From contig PMWT01000233.1 of assembly GCA_003166025.1 (NCBI GenBank), positions 3,992 through 39,585 of the forward strand: 35,594 nt of DNA. Reading direction: 5' to 3'. A model generated the notes under the pieces. That model was not told where the DNA came from. It searched no databases and was given only the letters and a program-made list of their open reading frames with translations. Source of the stretch: Acidimicrobiaceae bacterium (GTDB taxonomy: Bacteria; Actinomycetota; Acidimicrobiia; Acidimicrobiales; Palsa-688). Positions within the stretch are counted from its first letter, which is position 1; each line of letters opens with the position of its first letter. A program made the position numbers and the translations under genes. Below are positions 29,658 through 35,594 of this stretch, one piece after another.

Positions 29658-30404
29658 ATGGTCGAGATCCCCGTACTCGCCGTCCGGCTGCGTTCGGTGG
29701 TCGCCCTGGCTGGGTTGTACCCGCTCCTGGCCGGCGTCGACCTAGACGTCGGCCCCGGTCAGATCCTGGCCGTAAAGGGGCCCAACGGCGCCGGTAAGAC
29801 GAGCTTGCTGCGCGTCATGGCAGGTCTGCTGCCTGTAGCCGCGGGGGAGGCGACCGTGCTCGGCCTGGAGCCGACGGCCCAGGCGCGCGAACTACGTCGC
29901 CAGGTGGGCCTTCTCGGGCACCGCAACGGGCTGTACGACGACCTTTCGGCCGAGGACAACGTCCGCTTCTGCGTGCGAGCAGCCAGGCTCCCCAAAACGG
30001 CCATACCCGTGGCACTTGACCGGCTCGGTCTCACCGAGCGGTTGCGCCGGCTCCCGGTCGGCAAGCTTTCGGCCGGCCAGCGCCGGCGGGTAGCCCTCGC
30101 TTGCCTGGTGGCGCGCCAGCCCAGGCTCTGGTTGCTCGACGAACCGCACGCGGGTCTGGATGCCGACCATCGCCAGCTGCTCGACAACCTGCTGAGGGAA
30201 GCGGTGGCCGAAGGGGCCACCGTGGTGCTGGCTACTCACGAGGCGAGCGTCACTGCGCTACTGGCAAACCGGGTGGTCACCATGTCCGGAGGGACCGTGC
30301 TCGACGGGACGACCGTTCTCGACGACGGGCCTGTCCCCGACGACGCTCCTGTTGTTGACGACGGGCCCGGCCATGAGCGGGAGGGGATCACCAGTGTGGC
30401 GTGA
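29658..30404 (+). CDS. ccmA: CcmA, haem exporter ATPase
   Basis: About 248 residues. ABC ATPase motifs are in order: GPNGAGKT (41-48), YDDLSAEDNVRF, LSAGQRRRVALACLVARQPRLWLLDEPHAGLD and ATHEAS. CcmA lies on the cytoplasmic face with CcmB and drives release of haem-loaded CcmE from CcmCD. ATG at 29658 is preferred to TTG 29646, which directly abuts a TAGGAT box. The C-terminal 30 residues are an acidic hexapeptide repeat (TVLDDG, PVPDDA, PVVDDG) beyond the normal domain. The 3' end overlaps ccmB. Confidence 0.92.
   Translation: MVEIPVLAVRLRSVVALAGLYPLLAGVDLDVGPGQILAVKGPNGAGKTSLLRVMAGLLPVAAGEATVLGLEPTAQARELRRQVGLLGHRNGLYDDLSAEDNVRFCVRAARLPKTAIPVALDRLGLTERLRRLPVGKLSAGQRRRVALACLVARQPRLWLLDEPHAGLDADHRQLLDNLLREAVAEGATVVLATHEASVTALLANRVVTMSGGTVLDGTTVLDDGPVPDDAPVVDDGPGHEREGITSVA
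30294..30365 (+). repeat. Four-copy degenerate 18-bp repeat encoding an acidic tail
   Basis: Units begin at 30294, 30312, 30330 and 30348, each about ACCGTTCTCGACGACGGG or CCTGTCCCCGACGACGCT. They are in frame with ccmA and encode V-x-D-D hexapeptides. Decay at third positions suggests an old duplication. Confidence 0.75.
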
Positions 30405-31062
30405 CGCCGTACTGGTGGCCGGCAAGGACCTGGCGGTCGAACGTCGTTCCCGGGTGGCGCTCAACCAGGTGGTGCCCTACGCCCTCGTCGTGCTGCTCCT
30501 GTTCGGCTTCGCCTTCGATCAGGACCGCCCTCTTCTCGTCCAGGCCGCGCCCGGCTTGTTCTGGCTGGCCGTGTTGTTCTCGGGGCTCCTGGCGGTGCAA
30601 CGCAGCTTTGCCATCGAGGCCTCCGACGGCGCGGTTGACGGCCTGAGGCTGTCCGGGCTCGAACCGGCCGGTATCTTCGTGGGCAAGGCGGCGGCCGTGG
30701 GCCTGCAGCTACTGGTGGTAGAGGTGCTTCTCACCGGCGGCGTAGTGGTACTTTTCCACACCCGGTTGGAGGGCGCCGGGCTCCTGATCACGAGCGCGCT
30801 CCTGTCGACGGCCGGGGTTGCCGGTGCGGGCGTGGCCTACGGGGCCCTTTCCATGGGCTTGCGGGTCCGCGAGACGCTGTTGCCATTACTGCTTGCCCCA
30901 GTCCTCGCACCCGTGGTCCTGGCTGCGACCGAGGCATGGCGCTCGGCCCTGGGCCTGTCCTCCGCGGACGGTTGGCGTTGGTCTGGCCTGCTCGGTTGCT
31001 TCGCCGCTGTCTACCTGGCTGGCGGAGTTCTGAGCTTTGGGGCTTTGATGGAGGAAACATGA
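30394..31062 (+). CDS. ccmB: CcmB, haem exporter permease
   Basis: About 222 residues, the family length. WRDAVLVAGKDLAVERRSR at the start, then FWLAVLFSGLLAVQRSFAIEASDGAVDGLRLSGLEPAGIFVGKA, the CcmB hallmark, and six membrane helices. It is the membrane subunit of the CcmAB complex. GTG at 30394 has GGAGGGG 7 nt upstream and overlaps the ccmA end by 11 nt. ATG 30373 is an alternative. The TGA stop overlaps the ccmC ATG. Confidence 0.92.
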   Translation: MWRDAVLVAGKDLAVERRSRVALNQVVPYALVVLLLFGFAFDQDRPLLVQAAPGLFWLAVLFSGLLAVQRSFAIEASDGAVDGLRLSGLEPAGIFVGKAAAVGLQLLVVEVLLTGGVVVLFHTRLEGAGLLITSALLSTAGVAGAGVAYGALSMGLRVRETLLPLLLAPVLAPVVLAATEAWRSALGLSSADGWRWSGLLGCFAAVYLAGGVLSFGALMEET

Positions 31063-31862
31063 GGAACCCACAAGCCTTGTCTTCGTCCCGGCTCACTCGT
31101 GTGCTTGGGTGGTCCGCACTTGCTGCGCTCGCGCTCAATACCTGGTGGGGTTTGTGGCTGAGCCCACCCGATGTCGTCCAGGGCCAGTTCGTGCGCATGC
31201 TTTATGTGCACCCGGCCGTAGCCACAATGTGTTACGCGGGCTTTGGCCTGTGCACGTTGGCCAGCCTGGCCTGGTTATGGCCGCGCCTGCGTAGCCCACG
31301 TTGGGACCGCCTGGCCGTGGCCGGCGCCGAGGTCGGCGCCGTATTTTGCTTGGCGACGTTGGTCACAGGCTCCATCTGGGGCCGGGCATCGTGGGGGGTG
31401 TGGTGGACGTGGGACGCCCGATTGACCCTGACCGCCATACTCTTTGCCCTCTCGCTCGGCTACCTGGCCCTCCGTCGTGCCGTCGACAACCCTCACTCGC
31501 GGGCGCTCGTGTCCTCGATGGTGGCCCTGTTGATGGCGCTCACCGTCGTCGTCGACCACTACGCGACATCGTGGTGGGTCACGCTCCACCAGAACACGAC
31601 GCTGTTCAAGCAGGACCCGACGGTCCACGGGTGGCAATTGGCCACCATGCTGGTGTCGTTCATCGCGTTCGGGCTTGCGTTCGCCTGGCTGGTGCTGCAC
31701 CGTTACCGGCTCGAGGTGCTCGAGGAACGCTATGAGACCGAAGGCCTGGCGTCCGCGCTCGAGGCTCGTCGCTCCGAGGCCACCGCTCCCCTCGACGTCC
31801 GCACCGGCTTCGAGGGCGACAGAGGTCCTTCGAGGGCCCCAGCCGAAGCGGTCTCCCAGTGA
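31059..31862 (+). CDS. ccmC: CcmC, haem lyase to CcmE
   Basis: 267 residues, six helices. The WWD-type haem-handling domain is visible as WGVWWTWDARLT (112-123), flanked by His51 in MLYVHPAVA and a later His in LMALTVVVDHYATSWW. CcmC loads haem onto CcmE at the outer face of the membrane. ATG at 31059 lies in ATGA overlap with ccmB and has GGAGG 4 nt upstream. The 55-residue C-terminal tail (RSEATAPLDVRTGF) is longer than usual and charged. ccmD overlaps the stop. Confidence 0.93.
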   Translation: MRNPQALSSSRLTRVLGWSALAALALNTWWGLWLSPPDVVQGQFVRMLYVHPAVATMCYAGFGLCTLASLAWLWPRLRSPRWDRLAVAGAEVGAVFCLATLVTGSIWGRASWGVWWTWDARLTLTAILFALSLGYLALRRAVDNPHSRALVSSMVALLMALTVVVDHYATSWWVTLHQNTTLFKQDPTVHGWQLATMLVSFIAFGLAFAWLVLHRYRLEVLEERYETEGLASALEARRSEATAPLDVRTGFEGDRGPSRAPAEAVSQ

Positions 31863-31981
31863 ACTACGTCATTGCCGCTTGGGCCGGCAGCGGCACGATA
31901 TTGCTGGCGTACGCGGCGCGCACGGTGCGGCGTGAGCGTACGTTGCGCCGTTCGCTAGGGCGCACCCGGGGCGATAAGTGA
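31859..31981 (+). CDS. ccmD: CcmD, small haem-export accessory membrane protein
   Basis: 40 residues, MNYVIAAWAG then SGTILLAYAA as a single helix, then a strongly basic tail (RTVRRERTLRRSLGRTRGDK). Size, one helix, basic C-terminus and position between ccmC and ccmE fit CcmD, which helps release holo-CcmE. GTG at 31859 overlaps the ccmC stop (GTGA), and its TGA overlaps the ccmE GTG (GTGA again). Such a small gene is easily missed; coding is supported by the two overlaps and by composition. Confidence 0.85.
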   Translation: MNYVIAAWAGSGTILLAYAARTVRRERTLRRSLGRTRGDK

Positions 31982-32499
31982 CGATGAGCCCGCCGACAAG
32001 GGAGGTTGTCCCCCCGGCCATCGACCGTGAGCCGGCCCCGCGCCCACCGCAGGCTCTCCCGTTGGGGGCTCCGCGGCCCCGCCGGTCACTGGGCACCCGG
32101 CGCCAGCGGGTGGTGGCCGGCCTCGTCATCGTCGGCGCACTGGCTTTTCTTTTGGGGCGGGGTCTGACCAACGCCCTGGACTATTACCTCACGGCGAAGC
32201 AGGCCGTCGCCCAGCGAGCCCAACTGGGACAAGAGGATTTCCGTATCCAGGGCACGGTCCTGCCGGGGCTCCGCCAAGTCGGCACGACCCTGCAATTCAC
32301 TATTGGGTCCGGCAACGTGCGGGTGCACGTGGTGAGCACAGGGTCGCCGCCAGAGCTGTTCCATGTCGGCATGCCCGTCGTCCTCGACGGCCACTGGCAA
32401 GGGGCCGACTTCGCCAGCTTCCAGATAATGGTCCAGCACGGCTCGAACTACGTCGAAGCTCACCCCGGCAAGACCAAAAGCGCGTCCCGCAGCACATGA
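31978..32499 (+). CDS. ccmE: CcmE, haem chaperone
   Basis: 173 residues. A Pro-rich N-terminus, one helix (about 45-62), then a small beta barrel (GTVLPGLRQVGTTLQFTIGSG, PPELFHVGMPVVLDGHW). The haem-binding site is HxxxY as in E. coli: His154-Gly-Ser-Asn-Tyr158, so this is not the Cys variant. CcmE carries haem covalently through the His to CcmF. GTG at 31978 overlaps ccmD by 4 nt; an ATG two codons later is equivalent. Confidence 0.93.
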   Translation: MTMSPPTREVVPPAIDREPAPRPPQALPLGAPRPRRSLGTRRQRVVAGLVIVGALAFLLGRGLTNALDYYLTAKQAVAQRAQLGQEDFRIQGTVLPGLRQVGTTLQFTIGSGNVRVHVVSTGSPPELFHVGMPVVLDGHWQGADFASFQIMVQHGSNYVEAHPGKTKSASRST

Positions 32500-32535
32500 T
32501 GGTGCTCCCCGGTCGATGAGAGAGCCGAGCTACCT

Positions 32536-34542
32536 GTGAACATCGCCCTGGGCCAGAGCGCGTTACTGCTCGCCCTTTTGGGGGCGGTAGCCGGCGCTGT
32601 CACCCTGATCGTCGGGCTGGCCCGGGGACGGGCGTCTCTGCTGCGGGCCGGCCAGGTCTACATATGGCTGGTCGTGGGCGGGGCCGTACTGGCCACGGTG
32701 GCCATGCAGAGGGCACTGATAACCCACGACTTCACGCTGGCCTATGTAGACAGCAACGACAGTACGTTCACGCCGCTCATTTACCGCATAACGGCCATGT
32801 GGTCGGACCTGGCCGGCTCCATCCTGCTATGGGCGCTCGTCCTTTCGGGCTACCTGGCCGCCATGTGGATCCGCTTCCGGCACCGAGCCGACGAACCCGC
32901 CGTCCTATGGTCGAAAATCGTCGGCTACATCATCGCCGCCTTCTTCTTCGGCCTGATGCTCAGTGTCTCCGACCCTTTTACGCGGGTGCACGGGGCCGTC
33001 CCGACGCAGGGGCCGGGCCCTGACCCGCTGCTCCAGGACCGCTTGCTGGTGGCTTTTCATCCGCCGCTGCTGTACCTGGGCCTGGTGGGCTTTACCGTTC
33101 CATTCTGTTTCGCCATCGCCGGCTTGGTGACGGGGCGGACCGACGAGACCTGGCTGTCCGAGACGCGACGGTGGGCCATTTTCTCGTGGGCGTGCCTCAC
33201 GGCCGGCCTGGTGCTGGGAGCGTGGTGGAGCTACCAGGTCCTTGGTTGGGGTGGCTACTGGTCCTGGGACCCGGTGGAGAACTCGGCCCTCCTCCCCTGG
33301 CTGACCGGTACCGCCTTCCTGCACTCGGCCATGGTCCAACAGCGCCGCGGCATGCTGCGGGTCTGGAACCTCTCGCTGGTCCTGGCCACCTTCAGCCTCA
33401 CGGTCCTCGGCACTTTCTTCACCCGGTCCGGGGTGCTCGTCTCCGTGCACTCCTTCACCGACGACGGAGGCGTTGGCCCCGCCCTCCTTGTGTTCTTCGG
33501 CCTTACCGTCGCCACCAGCCTGGCCCTGTTGGCGTGGCGGGGCGACCAGCTCCACAGCCCCGGCGCGCGGGCGACGCCGCTCTCGCGCCAGGGAGCCTTT
33601 CTGGCCAACAACCTGCTCTTCTGTGCTTTTGCTTTCGTCGTCCTGTTAGGGACCGTTTTTCCCCTGTTCGTCGAGGCCATCAACGGTTCGAGCCTGACCG
33701 TAGGCGGTCCTTTCTTCGACACCATGACGATGCCGATAGTGCTGTGCCTGCTCTTCCTGATGGCTGTCGCGCCCGTGCTGCCCTGGCGCAGTGCTTCGGG
33801 CGAGCTCCTCCGCCAGCGCCTGATGTGGCCGGCGGCGGCGGCCGCGACGGTCCTCCTGGCTTGCGTGGCGGTCGGTCTGAGGGGCGTGTGGCCCCTCCTG
33901 GTGTTCGCTCTGGGCGCATTCGCGGGCGCGTCGGCGCTGCGCCAACTGGTCCTTGTCGTGCGACGAGGCGGACCGCGCGGGGTGCTCAGCCGCTCGGGGG
34001 GCGGCATGATCGTTCACCTCGGGGTGGTCCTCATAGCCGTCGCCTTCGCCGCCAGCCATGCTTACGAGCACCAAGCCCAACTGGCTCTCCGGGTCGGCAA
34101 GCCGGTCACTTTCGAGGGTCATACTCTGGTCCTGCGGGGCGTGCGACAGGTCAACACGCCGGGCCGCGGTCTGCTGGTGGTGACCGTCGACCTCGACGGG
34201 CGGCCGTATTACCCGGCCATCGAGCAGTTCGCTCTCTCCAACGAGGCGGTCCCCAGCCCGGCCGTGCGCTCGACCCCGGCGCAGGACTTTTACATGGAGA
34301 TCGCCAGCACGCCCAATGTTGGCAACGGCCCCGTAGCCCTAGCCGTCTATGTCGAGCCGCTGGTCATGTGGTTGTGGATTGGGGGGCTGCTGGTGGTGGG
34401 CGGGGCAGTAGTGTCGATGGTCCCCTCGGGCCGCCGGCGCCGGCCCCTGGAGGCATCCGCGCACAGCGGCCCGGACCTCGAACAGAGCCTTGAGCTAGAC
34501 GACCCCCGACCGGCCGGGTCAGAGGTGGGAGCCGCCGTGTGA
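32536..34542 (+). CDS. ccmF: CcmF, cytochrome c haem lyase
   Basis: 668 residues, family size, with about 14-15 helices. The WWD motif WGGYWSWDPVENSAL (238-252), HPPLLYLG with His175, and FLHSAMVQQRRG with His263 are present; a GPGPDPLLQD loop precedes them. The second half carries the periplasmic domain (VTFEGHTLVLRGVRQ, YYPAIEQF) and the final VEPLVMWLWIGGLLVVGG helix. It transfers haem from CcmE to the CXXCH cysteines of apocytochrome c. GTG at 32536, 36 bp after ccmE; ribosome site weak. The stop overlaps ccmG (GTGA). Confidence 0.95.
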   Translation: MNIALGQSALLLALLGAVAGAVTLIVGLARGRASLLRAGQVYIWLVVGGAVLATVAMQRALITHDFTLAYVDSNDSTFTPLIYRITAMWSDLAGSILLWALVLSGYLAAMWIRFRHRADEPAVLWSKIVGYIIAAFFFGLMLSVSDPFTRVHGAVPTQGPGPDPLLQDRLLVAFHPPLLYLGLVGFTVPFCFAIAGLVTGRTDETWLSETRRWAIFSWACLTAGLVLGAWWSYQVLGWGGYWSWDPVENSALLPWLTGTAFLHSAMVQQRRGMLRVWNLSLVLATFSLTVLGTFFTRSGVLVSVHSFTDDGGVGPALLVFFGLTVATSLALLAWRGDQLHSPGARATPLSRQGAFLANNLLFCAFAFVVLLGTVFPLFVEAINGSSLTVGGPFFDTMTMPIVLCLLFLMAVAPVLPWRSASGELLRQRLMWPAAAAATVLLACVAVGLRGVWPLLVFALGAFAGASALRQLVLVVRRGGPRGVLSRSGGGMIVHLGVVLIAVAFAASHAYEHQAQLALRVGKPVTFEGHTLVLRGVRQVNTPGRGLLVVTVDLDGRPYYPAIEQFALSNEAVPSPAVRSTPAQDFYMEIASTPNVGNGPVALAVYVEPLVMWLWIGGLLVVGGAVVSMVPSGRRRRPLEASAHSGPDLEQSLELDDPRPAGSEVGAAV

Positions 34543-35105
34543 CGGGGCTCCGCCGCCGCCGCACTGTGCTCTACGCCACCATCGGGGTGGCGCTGCTCGT
34601 GGCCGTCCTGGTCGGCGTTATCGCTTCAGTCCAGCCTTCGTCTGACCTAGGTGCCAACACCCCGCTGCTCGGTGACCCGGCCCCGGCCATCTCGGGCCCG
34701 AGCCTGGGCGGCGGGCATCTCTCACTGTCAGAGTTCCGCAGTGAGTGGGTGTTGGTCAACTTCATGGCCACGTGGTGCCCGCCCTGCCAGGCGGAGATGC
34801 CACAGTTGCAGGCGTTCGTCCGCCAGCACGCCAAGGCCGCAGACGCCACCGTATTGACCGTCGTCTACGACCCGAGCAACATAAGCGCCCTGAGGTCGTA
34901 TTTGGCGGCACGGAAGGCAGACTGGCCGGCAGTTGACGACCCGGCGGCGTCGGTGCCTTACGGGGTCACCGGCCTGCCGTCTTCGTTCCTGGTCGCTCCG
35001 GGAGGGACCGTCTACGCCTACGTTATCGGCGCGGTGACCGCGTCTGAGCTGGACTCATGGCTGCGCCGAGGTGCGGCCAAGGTCTTGAGCCGGGCGGGTG
35101 CCTGA
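34539..35105 (+). CDS. ccmG: CcmG/TlpA-type thioredoxin
   Basis: 188 residues. One anchor helix (about 9-30), then a thioredoxin fold outside the membrane with NFMATWCPPCQAEMP (Cys80, Cys83) and cis-Pro147 in TGLPSSFLV. It reduces the disulfide of apocytochrome c or CcmH, with electrons from CcdA. GTG at 34539 overlaps the ccmF stop. The ATG of ccmH overlaps its own stop (TGATG). Confidence 0.92.
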   Translation: MTGLRRRRTVLYATIGVALLVAVLVGVIASVQPSSDLGANTPLLGDPAPAISGPSLGGGHLSLSEFRSEWVLVNFMATWCPPCQAEMPQLQAFVRQHAKAADATVLTVVYDPSNISALRSYLAARKADWPAVDDPAASVPYGVTGLPSSFLVAPGGTVYAYVIGAVTASELDSWLRRGAAKVLSRAGA

Positions 35106-35594
35106 TGGGTGCCCTGAGCGCGACGACCGCGCCCCGCATGGCGGGAGGGGAGCGGACCAAGAGTGGCCGCGTCGGGTGGCAGGGTGCCGTTTGGGGCGCC
35201 ATTGCCGTCGCCGTCTGTGCCGGGGTCGCTCTCGCCGCCGGTGTGTTCGGTGGTGGGGGGGCGCACCCGGTCTCCCTCTATCAGCGCACCATGGCCGTAG
35301 CCGGCGAGTACCGGTGCCCGGTGTGTGCCGGGGAGTCTGTAGCCGCTTCCGACGCGCCTGAGGCGGTCGAGATAAAAGGCCTTGTCCAACAGTGGCTGGC
35401 CGACGGCCGCAGCCAGGCGCAGATCCGCTCCTACCTGGTGCGGGATTACGGCACGTCGATCCTGGAGAGGCCGCCGACGTCGGGGGTAAGCGTGCTCGTA
35501 TGGGCCCTCCCCGGGGTCGCCGTTGCCGCCGGTCTCATCGGCCTCGGCTTCGGGTTTGCCCGCTGGAGGCGGGCCAACCCTGTTCCGGCCGACC
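35105..35594 (+). CDS. ccmH: CcmH, apocytochrome c thiol handling (3' end outside window)
   Basis: 163 codons visible; the frame is still open at the window edge. After a helix (about 27-49), EYRCPVCAGESVAASDAPEA carries the CcmH RCPVC motif (Cys71, Cys74). Then IKGLVQQWLADGRSQAQIRSYLVRDYGTSILERPP, then a second helix. CcmH handles the reduced CXXCH of the apoprotein. ATG at 35105 overlaps the ccmG stop. Whether a CcmI-like TPR domain is fused further on cannot be seen. Confidence 0.92.
   Translation, partial: MGALSATTAPRMAGGERTKSGRVGWQGAVWGAIAVAVCAGVALAAGVFGGGGAHPVSLYQRTMAVAGEYRCPVCAGESVAASDAPEAVEIKGLVQQWLADGRSQAQIRSYLVRDYGTSILERPPTSGVSVLVWALPGVAVAAGLIGLGFGFARWRRANPVPAD

Overview
The window is a gene-dense, strongly GC-rich (about two thirds G+C or more by eye) bacterial chromosome segment. 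It looks actinobacterial: the enoyl-ACP reductase resembles mycobacterial InhA, a MoxR/DUF58/SpoIIM/RDD neighbourhood known from actinobacteria is present, GTG and TTG starts are common, and several genes have a TANNNT box 6-9 nt before the start codon with no ribosome binding site, as in leaderless actinobacterial transcripts. A complete System I (Ccm) cytochrome c maturation operon is not typical of the best studied actinobacteria. It hints at a deep lineage such as Acidimicrobiia, but that placement is inference. No insertion sequence, phage gene, CRISPR array, tRNA or rRNA was seen.

Layout. 1-2151 (+): end of a potassium-uptake operon, kdpB (3' end), kdpC and a short kdpD with only the sensor ATPase and USP domains. 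2148-7298 (-): a phosphate operon read right to left as OmpR/PhoB-like regulator, pstB, pstS, pstC, pstA. A Pho-box-like repeat precedes pstB and stem-loops flank pstS. 7465-9446 (-): type II fatty acid synthesis genes fabI(inhA)-fabG-fabZ, divergent from acpP (9546-9806, +). 9868-12573: pyrophosphatase (-), then a ribokinase-like kinase, a ComF-like phosphoribosyltransferase and a bifunctional-nuclease-domain protein (+). 12686-19791: membrane protein, DUF4129, DUF4350, MoxR ATPase and DUF58 (+), then divergent SpoIIM-like (-) and RDD (+) membrane proteins. 19797-23810: valS (-) and cysS (+), head to head with start codons only 21 bp apart. 23830-25451 (-): slipin/SPFH and short NfeD. 25562-26608 (+): a GNAT acetyltransferase and a Prx5-like peroxiredoxin. 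26609-27045: the only gene-free stretch over 300 bp. 27046-28627 (+): a GGDEF diguanylate cyclase and an unidentified small protein. 28739-35594 (+): ccdA, then ccmA-B-C-D-E-F-G-H, the last running off the window.

How the genes work together. The Kdp and Pst blocks are high-affinity import systems for K+ and phosphate, and both carry unusual regulators: KdpD has no kinase domain, and the pst-linked regulator has a degenerate receiver. The fab block supplies the reductase, dehydratase, reductase and carrier steps of fatty acid elongation. The Ccm block exports and chaperones haem (CcmABCDE), supplies reductant (CcdA, CcmG, CcmH) and ligates haem to apocytochrome c (CcmF). The MoxR block probably encodes a membrane-associated AAA+/VWA-like chaperone system of unknown substrate.

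The most notable structural observation is the promoter architecture. Two divergent gene pairs (valS/cysS and ppa/rbsK-like) appear to share one short bidirectional core, with opposed overlapping -10 boxes squeezed into about 20 bp between start codons.
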